Below are positions 30,944 to 37,270 of a DNA stretch of 37,270 bases, one piece after another. The position numbers were made by a program, and so were the translations under genes. The stretch's first letter is position 1. Each line of letters begins with the position of its first letter. Origin of the DNA: JBIKLM01 sp044375105 (lineage in GTDB: Bacteria; Planctomycetota; UBA1135; GCA-002686595); assembly GCA_044375105.1 (NCBI GenBank), contig JBILNK010000019.1, positions 1-37,270 of the forward strand. Reading direction: 5' to 3'. Below the pieces are notes generated by a model. That model was not told where the DNA came from. It worked only from the letters and a program-made list of their open reading frames with translations, and searched no databases.

Positions 30944-31479
30944 GGGGGGGCTACGGTTCGATGGTGACGGGCGTGCGGGCCGCGGGGCTTCGAGGCGCCG
31001 GGGCCGCGCACCGTTGACGCGATCGCGGCCGGTTGCCGGCGCGCGCGCCCTCGGCCTGCGGAGGCGCGGCCGCCGCCGAGCGCCCCAGCTCGATGCTACG
31101 GGCCCCGCGGGAACGGCCCGCACCTGTAGCCGAGGGGCCCATGGCGGTTAGGGGAGCCGTCGCCGCCCTTGGAAGCCGACCGCGGGGCCCCTCGGGCCTT
31201 GCTCGGCCCCGGCCCCGGCGGTATCTAGAGGCCCCGCACGCGGGCGCGCCGGACCCCCCTGGTCGCCCAACGTGTTGTGCCCCGGCAGGCCCCCGCCACG
31301 CCCCGGCGCCGCGCGGGCCCAGCGCCCGCGAGCGCCCGCGCCCCTGGCTGCGCCGCCTCCCGGGCGCTCCGCTTGGCTGTGCCGGCCGGCTCCCCCCGGA
31401 GCCGACCCGCCCGCGAGGCAGCGCTCCCCGCACGATCCCCTCAGCAGCACCCCCCCGTACCTTCCCCGAGGTCCAACGC
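30944..31479. other. Divergent intergenic region, no gene seen
   Basis: 536 bp between coaE and the membrane-anchored BRCT-like gene. Frames give Pro/Arg/Ala-rich shadow sequence. TTGCTC (31199-31204), 17 bp, TATCTA (31222-31227) is a weak promoter-like pair; TACCTT at 31458 is closer to the gene. Confidence 0.5.
31458..31471 (+). promoter_or_regulatory. Possible -10 box and Shine-Dalgarno
   Basis: TACCTT (31458-31463) followed by GAGG (31468-31471), 8 nt before ATG 31480. The leader would be about 10 nt. Confidence 0.4.
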
Positions 31480-32730
31480 ATGCGCGCCAACCGCGGAGCC
31501 GCCCGCGTCAGCCTGATCTGGCTGATCGTCACCCTGGTGTTCGCCTTCGTGGCGATCTTCTTCGGCTACGTCTCCCAGGACGACCTGTCCAAGGAGAAGG
31601 CCCGCGTCGCCGAGGCCGAGGCCAAGCGCGTCGCGGCCGAAGCCAAGCTGCTCGAGATGGACGACAAGCGTCGCGCCTCCTCCGAGCTGCTCGGCTTCTT
31701 CGATCCGAACGACCTGGCCCGCACGGTCAACGTCGACCTGGCCAAGACCGGCCTGACCGAGCTGCGCAGCGTGTTCCCGGAGCTGCCCGCGGACGTCAAG
31801 AACTTCCAGGCCGCCCTGCCGGCGATCGCCGCCGAGCGCACCAAGCTGGTCGACCAGATCGACCAGCTGCGCAACGAGCTGGCCGGCCTCAAGAGCGAGC
31901 TCGAGACCGAGCGCAGCGCGCGCTCGCGCGACCTGGCCGAGAAGGACAAGAGCCTGGCCGACCTGCGCAATCAATTGCGCGACGAGCAGGCCAACGGCGA
32001 AGAGCGCGCCAGCGAGCTGCAGGACCGCCTGGCGGCCGCCGAGGCCCAGAACAACGAGCTCGACCAAGAGCTGCGCGGCGTGCGCCGCAGCCTCGAGGAG
32101 CTGGGCCGCGACAAGGACCGTGAGATCGCCTACCTGCAGGCCACCCTCAAGAGCGCCAACGGCAAGCTCGGCTTCCTGAAGGGCGAAGCCGCCGAGACCG
32201 CCGACGCCCGCGTCCTGTCGGTCTCCAAGAACCTGCCGATCGGCTGGATCGACGTGGGTTCGACCCAGCGTCTGACCGAAGGCCTGCGCTTCACGATCCG
32301 CTCCGGCGGCGGGCTCTCCAAGCACATCAAGGGCCAGGCCCTGGTGGTGCAGGTCGAAGCCGGCATGGCCAAGATCGAGATCACCGAGCTGACCGACAGC
32401 TTCGACCCAATCGTGCCCGGCGACGTGCTGTTCAACACCCTGTTCGACCCGAGCGGCCCGCGCAACGCGGTGCTGGCGGGCCGTTTCGCCGGGGCCCTCA
32501 GCGAAGCCGAGCTGCGCCTGGTGCTGGCCAACATGGGCATCACCGTGCAGGACCGCCTGGACCAGAACACCAACCTGTTGATCCTGGGCGGCGACCTGTT
32601 CACCGACGCCGAAGGCGAGCCCCTCGAAGAGCCGCTCAAGCCGAGCCAGCTGCCGGTCTACAGCGAAGCGGAAGCCCAGGGCGTCGCGATCGTCAGCTAC
32701 AACGAGCTGCGCAACGCCTTCAAATTCTAG
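31480..32730 (+). CDS. Membrane-anchored coiled-coil protein with C-terminal BRCT-like domain
   Basis: A 416-residue protein, not a family I can name. Order: short basic N-terminus; one transmembrane helix at 11-30 (SLIWLIVTLVFAFVAIFFGY); coiled coils at about 33-65 and 115-235; a beta domain at about 243-322 (GWIDVGSTQRLTEGLRFTI...VPGDVLFNT), resembling small SH3-like barrels of envelope proteins; and 328-416, which fits a BRCT pattern: NAVLAGRFAGALSEAELR, then a GITV turn, TNLLILGG, and GVAIVSYNELRNAF. The usual BRCT Trp is missing. The positive-inside rule puts the N-terminus in the cytoplasm and the bulk in the periplasm, odd for a BRCT fold. The ATG at 31480 has GAGG 8 nt upstream. tatC follows after a hairpin. 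Role unknown; an envelope scaffold is possible. Confidence 0.85.
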   Translation: MRANRGAARVSLIWLIVTLVFAFVAIFFGYVSQDDLSKEKARVAEAEAKRVAAEAKLLEMDDKRRASSELLGFFDPNDLARTVNVDLAKTGLTELRSVFPELPADVKNFQAALPAIAAERTKLVDQIDQLRNELAGLKSELETERSARSRDLAEKDKSLADLRNQLRDEQANGEERASELQDRLAAAEAQNNELDQELRGVRRSLEELGRDKDREIAYLQATLKSANGKLGFLKGEAAETADARVLSVSKNLPIGWIDVGSTQRLTEGLRFTIRSGGGLSKHIKGQALVVQVEAGMAKIEITELTDSFDPIVPGDVLFNTLFDPSGPRNAVLAGRFAGALSEAELRLVLANMGITVQDRLDQNTNLLILGGDLFTDAEGEPLEEPLKPSQLPVYSEAEAQGVAIVSYNELRNAFKF

Positions 32731-32807
32731 ATCCTGCCGATGGTCTAGATCCGAAAGCGAACCCCGGAAACGGGCCGAGAGGCCTGGGCCGGGACTGGAC
32801 CCAGCTT

Positions 32808-32840
32808 GGGAGCGGCGCCACCAGCGCCGCTCCCGCGCGC
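32808..32840 (+). terminator. Strong hairpin upstream of tatC
   Basis: GGGAGCGGCGC-CACCA-GCGCCGCTCCC: a perfect 11-bp stem, followed by GCGCGCATTT. It probably ends the BRCT-like gene's transcript. Confidence 0.65.
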
Positions 32841-32865
32841 ATTTCCGGGGCCACGGTTCAGGCCC

Positions 32866-32881
32866 TAAGATGGCCGCGAGG
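32866..32881 (+). promoter_or_regulatory. Possible -10 box and Shine-Dalgarno for tatC
   Basis: TAAGAT (32866-32871) overlaps the first in-frame ATG (32870), which argues against that start. GAGG (32878-32881) lies 9 nt before ATG 32891. Confidence 0.45.
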
Positions 32882-32890
32882 ATCCTGCCG

Positions 32891-33787
32891 ATGGCGCAAC
32901 CCGAAGCCCCCGACCCGATCGAGGCCTCGCGCATGAGCCTCGGGGACCACTTGGACGAGCTGCGCCAGCGCCTGATCAAGGGCCTGCTGATCATTCTGGC
33001 GGTTTTCCTGGTGGCCTACGGGTTCGGGGAGCAGAGCAAGCGCCTGGTCAACCGGCCGCTCGAATTCGCCGTCACGAAGCTCAACCGGGACCTGTTCGAG
33101 ATCCGCGAGCGCCAGCTCGCCGCCGACCCGAACCTGCCGCGCGACACCTACTTCCGCACCCTCAGCAACGGCCAGGAGGTGCTGATCGACCCGGTGCTGG
33201 TGGGCTGGCAATTGACCGACATCGGCGAGGACTTCCTGACCAAGCTCAAGGCCTGGACCTTCCTGGCGCTGCTCGGCGGCGGGCCGTTCCTGCTCTGGCA
33301 GCTGTGGGGCTTCATCGCCGCGGGCCTCTATCCGAACGAGCGCCGCGCCGTGCTGACCTACTTCCCCGCCTCGGTGGTGCTGTTCCTGGTGGGGGTGCTG
33401 TTCGGCTACCTGCTGATGGTGCCCTACGGGATCTACTTCCTGAATTCCGGGGCGCTCGAGGATTCCCTTCCGCAGTTCAAAGCCTCCAGCTATTTCTCGT
33501 TCCTGATGACCCTGTGCATCGGCCTGGGGCTGGTCTTCCAGCTGCCCGTGATCATGACCGCGATCACGCGCGTGGGGCTGGTGGAGGTCCAGACGCTGCG
33601 CAGCTATCGCCGGCACTTCATCCTGGGGGCCTTCGTGGTGGCGGCCGTGCTGACGCCGCCCGACCCCTACACCCAGACCATGATGGCGATCCCCATGTGC
33701 CTGCTGTTCGAGGTCGGCCTGTGGACCAGCACGCTGGTCAAGCGCCGCAGCGAAGCGCGCCAGCCGGCGCCCGCGGGAGGCCAATGA
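32891..33787 (+). CDS. tatC: Sec-independent protein translocase subunit TatC
   Basis: Six-helix inner-membrane receptor that recognises twin-arginine signal peptides. 298 residues. Motifs: MSLGDHLDELRQRLIKGL at the cytoplasmic N-terminus (E and R of the LxELRxR block), FLLWQLWGFIAAGLYPNERR (usual F..P..YQ.W.F..PGL...ER) and VVAAVLTPPDPYTQTMMAIPMCLLFE near the end. The first periplasmic loop is long (about 45-110), with an extra charged segment. ATG 32891 is preferred to 32870 because of the -10-like TAAGAT overlap and the GAGG spacing. The stop overlaps the cinA ATG by 4 bases. tatA/B genes are not here. Secure. Confidence 0.96.
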   Translation: MAQPEAPDPIEASRMSLGDHLDELRQRLIKGLLIILAVFLVAYGFGEQSKRLVNRPLEFAVTKLNRDLFEIRERQLAADPNLPRDTYFRTLSNGQEVLIDPVLVGWQLTDIGEDFLTKLKAWTFLALLGGGPFLLWQLWGFIAAGLYPNERRAVLTYFPASVVLFLVGVLFGYLLMVPYGIYFLNSGALEDSLPQFKASSYFSFLMTLCIGLGLVFQLPVIMTAITRVGLVEVQTLRSYRRHFILGAFVVAAVLTPPDPYTQTMMAIPMCLLFEVGLWTSTLVKRRSEARQPAPAGGQ

Positions 33788-35061
33788 CGGCTCCCTTCGG
33801 CGAGCGCAGCGCCGCCCTGGTCGCCAGCGGCGACGAGCTCCTGCGCGGCGCCCATCCCGACCTCAACGGCCCGTTTTTGGCCCGCGCCCTCGCGCCGCTC
33901 GGCGTGCAGGTGGCCGAGGTGCGCCTGGTGGGGGACCAGCCCGCGGAGCTCGAGCGCACCCTGCGCGAGCTGCTCGCGCGGCATGCGCTGGTGATCCTCT
34001 CGGGAGGCCTGGGCCCGACCCTCGACGATTGCACCCGCGACGCCGCCGCTGCGGTGCTCGGCGTAGGCCTCGAGTACCACCCGAGCGCCTGGGACGCGAT
34101 CGTCGAGCGCTTCCGGCGCCGCGGCCTCGAGCCCGCCGAATCGAACCGCCGCCAGGCCTTGGCGCCGGCCGGCTCCGAGCTCCTCAAGAACGCCCGCGGC
34201 ACGGCGCCCGGTTTCCTGGCCAGGGATGCCCGCGGCCACCTGCTGGCCGCTCTGCCGGGCCCGCCGCGCGAGCTGGCCGGCATGTGGGAGGCCGAGCTGG
34301 CCCCGCGCCTCGCGCGCGCCCTGGGCGGCCGCGAGCGCGGGCGCCGCGAATTCCTGCTGGGCGGCCTGCCCGAATCGACCTTCGCCGACCAGTGCGGCGA
34401 GTGGATGGAGCGCGACGCCGATCCGCTGCTCGGCGTCTCGGCCAAGGAGGGCCTGCTGGTGGCGCACCTTTCGAGCGCCGATCCCGCGCGGCTCGAAGCG
34501 CGCGCCGCCGCCTTCCGCGAGCGCTTCGCGCGCTGGCTCCTGGCCGAAGGCCACCCGAGCCTCGAGGCGGCCCTGGTGATGGCGCTCAGCGACCGCCGCC
34601 AGAGCCTGGCCTTGGCCGAGTCCGTGACCGGCGGTCTGGTGGCCGCGCGCCTGACCGACGTCCCCGGCGCCAGCGCCGTGCTGCTCGAGGGTTTCGTGGC
34701 CTACAGCCCGGCCGCCAAGACCAGGAGCCTGGGCGTGCCGGCGGCGCTGATCGAGGCCGAAGGCGTGGTCAGCCCCGCGGTCGCCGCCGCCATGGCGCGC
34801 GGCGCCCTCGAGCGCACCGGCGCCACCTGGGCCGTGTCCCTGACCGGCTACGCGGGCCCCGGCGGCGGCGACGCCCTCGCGCCCGAGGGCACGGTCTGCT
34901 TCGCCATCGCCAGCCGCGCCCTGGCCTTCACCCGGCGCCAGGTCTTCCCGGTGGGGGACCGCGACCGCGTGCGCCAGTTCGCCCTGCACACGGCCCTCGA
35001 GCTGGTGCTGCGCGCCAGCGATGGCCGCCTCGGCGAGCTCCCGGACCTGCAGCCGGCCTGA
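33784..35061 (+). CDS. cinA: CinA-family protein (NMN deamidase / competence-damage protein)
   Basis: A 425-residue two-domain protein. The N-terminal MoCF-like domain (COG1058) has VASGDELLRGAHPDLNG and GGLGPTLDD (74-82), in relatives an ADP-ribose/nucleotide pyrophosphatase. The C-terminal PncC domain, which deamidates nicotinamide mononucleotide in pyridine-nucleotide recycling, has AESVTGGL (Ser 280 at the active position; the common Cys after it is Val), GFVAYSPAAKTRSLGV, EGVVSPAVAAAMARGAL and SLTGYAGPGGGDALAPEGTV. ATG 33784 overlaps the tatC stop (ATGA), with GGAGG only 3 nt before it, so coupled reinitiation is likely. Function in NAD salvage is known for the family; the link to Tat is probably only co-transcription. 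Confidence 0.94.
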   Translation: MTAPFGERSAALVASGDELLRGAHPDLNGPFLARALAPLGVQVAEVRLVGDQPAELERTLRELLARHALVILSGGLGPTLDDCTRDAAAAVLGVGLEYHPSAWDAIVERFRRRGLEPAESNRRQALAPAGSELLKNARGTAPGFLARDARGHLLAALPGPPRELAGMWEAELAPRLARALGGRERGRREFLLGGLPESTFADQCGEWMERDADPLLGVSAKEGLLVAHLSSADPARLEARAAAFRERFARWLLAEGHPSLEAALVMALSDRRQSLALAESVTGGLVAARLTDVPGASAVLLEGFVAYSPAAKTRSLGVPAALIEAEGVVSPAVAAAMARGALERTGATWAVSLTGYAGPGGGDALAPEGTVCFAIASRALAFTRRQVFPVGDRDRVRQFALHTALELVLRASDGRLGELPDLQPA

Positions 35062-35449
35062 AACGAGGCCGGAGCAGCGCCGGATCGGGTCCGAATTCCG
35101 CCGGCGCGGCGCCGGAGCGCCGTGGGAGCTGCGCCGGAGCTCCGCCCTGCGGGCCGCGGCTCGCCGCGCCCTCCCGGAGTCCCTTGGCGCCGCTCGCATT
35201 GCGGCCTTCGCGCTAGACCGACCTTGGGCGCGCCGGGTCCCACCGGCGCCGCGCCCCATGCGCGCTCGCGCTCCGCGCTGCGAGCCCGTCCGCCCATCGC
35301 TCGGCCCCTGCTGTCGCCCGCTCCTCCGGCCCCCGGCCGCGGCGCGCTCCAAAACCACCCCAGCCGCCGCCAGCGAACCCACGGGCCGCCCTGGAATCCC
35401 GGCCAAGCTTGACTCCCCCGGCGCCCCAGGGCTATAAGGGCCGCCCTCT
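35062..35449. other. Gap between cinA and tRNA-Gln
   Basis: 388 bp. GCGCCGGA occurs three times near 35076-35140, and GGAGCT-GCGCCGG-AGCTCC is a small hairpin. The last 45 bp hold the tRNA promoter. No gene supported. Confidence 0.5.
35409..35438 (+). promoter_or_regulatory. Promoter of tRNA-Gln
   Basis: TTGACT (35409-35414), 18-bp spacer, TATAAG (35433-35438): 5 of 6 matches in each box. The expected start is about 5 nt before the tRNA. Best promoter in the window. Confidence 0.8.
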
Positions 35450-35521
35450 TACCCCGTGGTGTAATCGGCAACACAAGTGGTTTTGGTCCACTTATTCTAG
35501 GTTCGAGTCCTAGCGGGGTAA
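35450..35521 (+). tRNA. tRNA-Gln, anticodon UUG
   Basis: A full cloverleaf can be drawn: acceptor TACCCCG/CGGGGTA (35450-35456 with 35514-35520), D stem GTGT/ACAC, anticodon stem AGTGG/CCACT with loop TTTTGGT (anticodon TTG at 35483-35485, reading CAA), a 4-nt variable region, T arm CTAGG-TTCGAGT-CCTAG. The discriminator is A (35521). CCA is not encoded. The first pair is U1-A72, as in tRNA-Gln made by the Glu-amidotransferase route. Confidence 0.95.
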
Positions 35522-35529
35522 TTCAATCG

Positions 35530-35553
35530 CCCGGCCGCGCGCGGCGGGCCGGG
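35530..35553 (+). terminator. Hairpin after tRNA-Gln
   Basis: CCCGGCC, a 10-nt loop, GGCCGGG: a 7-bp stem beginning 8 nt after the tRNA. No T-run; it may aid 3' processing or termination. Confidence 0.45.
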
Positions 35554-35765
35554 AGCGAGGGGCAGCGACTTGGGGGGGGGCAGCGAGCTCGGGGGAGCTG
35601 CCGGGAGCGAGGTCGGGGCTGTGAGGTCGATGCAGCGACGAGCGGGCGATCGGCAGCGGAACGGCGTCTGGCCGGCAGGGGCCCACCAGCGCCAGCGGCG
35701 GGTACCTGGCGACCGCCCGCCAGATTGCGATCGCCCGCTGCCCGAGACGATTTTTTCTCAGCCCG

Positions 35766-37268
35766 TCAGCGCAGGTACCCAAGGCGCCGCAGCAGCTCGG
35801 CGTCCCCGGGCTCCATGCGCGCGCGGGCGCGCTCGCGCCGCTCGAGCCAGAGCGCGGCGCGCCCCGGATCGAGGCTGGCCCCGAGCACCGGCTCGAGGGC
35901 CGCGCGCAGGCCCGCCAGGCGCGCCGCGCCCTCGCCGTCCGGTGCTTGGCCCTCGGCCAAGAGGTTGCGCGCTTCCTCCGGATCCGATCCGAGCTCGTAC
36001 AGCTCCTCGCCCACCGCCCGCGGCGCCCGCGGCCCGGCCCCCAGGGGCTGTTCGAAGGCCGAGCGCCGCACCAGCTTCCAATCGCCCTGGCGCACGCTGG
36101 AGAGCAGCACGGCCCCGGCCAGTTCATAGCCCTCGGCCTTCTCGCCGTGCACGGCCGGCGCGCCCCCCGAGCCCCGGCGCCATTCGCTGGACAGATCGCG
36201 GCCCCGCGGCAGGGCGCCGGTGTCCGCCTGGGGTGGCACCAGCGCCGGCAGCCCCAGGAGCCCGAGCAGCGTCGGCGCCACGTCCACCAGGCTCACGTCG
36301 CCGTGCTGCACCCCGGGCTTCGGCCCCCCGGCGAAACCCGCGGGCCAGGCCACGATCAGCGGCACGCGGCAGGTGGCTTCGTAGGCGTTGCGGCCGTGCT
36401 CGAACCAATACTGATTCTCGCCCAGGCTCTCGCCGTGGTCCGCGCTGACCACGATCGCGGTGCGATCGAGCCGCCCGGCGCCCTCGAGTCCCGCCAGCAG
36501 CCGCCCGATCTCCCCGTCGACGTACGCCACCTCGGCGTCGTACAGGGCGCGCACATACCCCGCGTCGATGCGCCCCTCGGCCAGCCGCGCGTCTGCGGGC
36601 ACGTTGTATTCGGCTAGCCAAGCCCGCGGCCCCAGCGCCCTCGGGTCCAGGGCCTCGCCGCGGCCGCGCATCGCTTCGGCCCGCGCGCGGAACGGCTCCG
36701 GCGCCGTGTAGGGCCCGTGGGGGTCCATGTAGTGCAGCCACAAAAAGCTCGGCCGCCCGGCCTCGAACAGCGTCTCGCGCGGCGCCGCGCCGTCCGCGGA
36801 CCCGGGCCCGAGGCCATAGGCCGCCAAGGCCCCGTCGGTCAGCGAAGCGCCGATGCGCTCCGGGATGCCGCCCGCGCTCGGCAGGTCCTCCACATAGACC
36901 TCGAAGCCCTGCCCCAGGCCGCTGCGCCGATCGACGCACACGAAGTTGCCCACGATCGCCGCCGTGCCATACCCCGCCCGCCCGAGCGCCTCCGCAAACG
37001 TGTCCGCCTCCGCCGCCAGCGGCGTGTCCAAGTCCCGCACCCCATGCTCCGCCGGCAACAGCCCGGTCCACAGACTGGCCAGCGCCGGCGTGGTCTTGGC
37101 CCGCGGCGTCGAAGCGTGGGTGAAGCGCGTGCCCCGCGCCGCCAACCCGGCCAACTCTGGCGCCCGCTCCACCCCGACCCGATCCGCCCGCAGCGTATCC
37201 ACCGTGATCACCAGCAACTCCGGCCGCGCCGGCTCCGCGCAAGCTCCCAGCAGCGCCAGCAGCAGCGC
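35766..37268 (-). CDS. Sulfatase-like (alkaline phosphatase superfamily) lipoprotein, 5' end outside window
   Basis: 500 residues are visible. Upstream of the TTG at 37217 the same frame reads ALLLALLGAC-AEPARPE up to the window edge: the end of a lipoprotein signal peptide with lipobox LLGAC. The protein is thus lipid-anchored, and its true start lies beyond 37268. The core has VITVDTLRADR (metal Asp), TTPALASLWTGLLPAEHG and VSADHGESLGE (metal Asp/His). At the nucleophile position, where type I sulfatases have Cys or Ser (C-x-P-S-R), there is Thr in TTPAL, so it is not a formylglycine sulfatase; Thr is used by phosphodiesterase and phosphoglycerol-transferase relatives. Likely periplasmic hydrolase or transferase; substrate unknown. 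Confidence 0.88.
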   Translation of the reverse strand, partial: ALLLALLGACAEPARPELLVITVDTLRADRVGVERAPELAGLAARGTRFTHASTPRAKTTPALASLWTGLLPAEHGVRDLDTPLAAEADTFAEALGRAGYGTAAIVGNFVCVDRRSGLGQGFEVYVEDLPSAGGIPERIGASLTDGALAAYGLGPGSADGAAPRETLFEAGRPSFLWLHYMDPHGPYTAPEPFRARAEAMRGRGEALDPRALGPRAWLAEYNVPADARLAEGRIDAGYVRALYDAEVAYVDGEIGRLLAGLEGAGRLDRTAIVVSADHGESLGENQYWFEHGRNAYEATCRVPLIVAWPAGFAGGPKPGVQHGDVSLVDVAPTLLGLLGLPALVPPQADTGALPRGRDLSSEWRRGSGGAPAVHGEKAEGYELAGAVLLSSVRQGDWKLVRRSAFEQPLGAGPRAPRAVGEELYELGSDPEEARNLLAEGQAPDGEGAARLAGLRAALEPVLGASLDPGRAALWLERRERARARMEPGDAELLRRLGYLR

Positions 37269-37270
37269 GC

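Noticed and set aside
31033..31479. Upstream extension of the BRCT-like gene to 565 residues
   Set aside because: The extension is Pro/Arg/Ala-rich shadow sequence; ATG 31480 has a basic start, a membrane helix and GAGG upstream.
32870..32890. Upstream ATG for tatC
   Set aside because: It overlaps a TAAGAT -10-like box and has no ribosome-binding site; ATG 32891 has GAGG at a normal distance.
35450..35560. tRNA-Gln as an integration site for a mobile element
   Set aside because: No integrase and no second copy of the tRNA 3' end was seen in the window.
35640..35740. Inverted repeat GCGGGCGATCG around 35642 and 35728 as a terminator or attachment site
   Set aside because: Arms are 11 bp but about 75 bp apart and partly simple GC-rich sequence; a T6 tract at 35751 is not placed after a stem.

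Overview
The window is about 37 kb of very GC-rich bacterial DNA (roughly 70-75% by eye) with 30 protein genes and one tRNA. Lipoboxes, TatC, an undecaprenyl-PP recycling phosphatase and a type IV pilin/pseudopilin signal point to a Gram-negative bacterium. Planctomycetota is my best guess, from an orphan pseudopilin, a sulfatase-like lipoprotein, a POT transporter beginning with a GNEAAERFSYYG block and a membrane-anchored BRCT-like protein. This is an inference, and no 16S or other marker is present.

Layout. 1-3023: two GT4 glycosyltransferases; the first is cut by the window edge. 3261-4131: two small secreted genes of lower GC, a lipoprotein and a Cys-rich exported protein, behind a TTGACA promoter. 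4298-6157: uppP, then divergently an orphan pseudopilin. 6267-8356: leftward histidine phosphatase, GT4 and a small membrane protein. 8623-10031: a 2Fe-2S ferredoxin and two small membrane proteins. 10138-14413: a PQQ-type sugar dehydrogenase convergent with gcvP; between them lie a 14-bp tandem repeat and a textbook terminator. 14572-17471: ABC exporter pair plus a small membrane protein. 17587-19536: POT peptide transporter with a roughly 200-residue insert. 19842-23090: IMPase-family phosphatase, thioredoxin reductase and an SDR. 23146-28095: second glycan block, with a lower-GC GT4 divergent from a GT4/coiled-coil gene that overlaps a GT2 gene. 28247-30943: rho and coaE. 31480-35061: membrane-anchored coiled-coil/BRCT-like protein, tatC and cinA. 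35450-35521: tRNA-Gln(UUG). 35766-37268: sulfatase-like lipoprotein, cut by the right edge.

How the genes fit together. Six glycosyltransferases plus UppP indicate surface glycan or exopolysaccharide synthesis on an undecaprenyl carrier. Rho, CoaE, TrxB, GcvP, TatC and tRNA-Gln are housekeeping, so the window looks like core chromosome with small accessory patches (3.2-4.2 kb and 23.1-24.5 kb) rather than a phage, plasmid or defence island. I found no transposase, integrase, CRISPR array or toxin-antitoxin pair.

The signals I find most interesting are these. (1) Several genes have a TANNNT -10-like box only 6-10 nt before the start codon, suggesting leaderless mRNAs; others have short C-rich leaders, and clear Shine-Dalgarno sequences are few (clearest at an internal operon gene). 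(2) The 31480-32730 protein combines a membrane anchor, a coiled coil, a beta domain and a BRCT-like domain. (3) The POT transporter carries an insert at the same topological position (TM9-TM10) as the animal PepT ectodomain. (4) A glycosyltransferase tail has five 14-residue repeats with periodic Trp and Gly. (5) Several short intergenic tandem arrays have 14-, 16- or 17-bp units. I do not see an unmistakable new multi-gene system.
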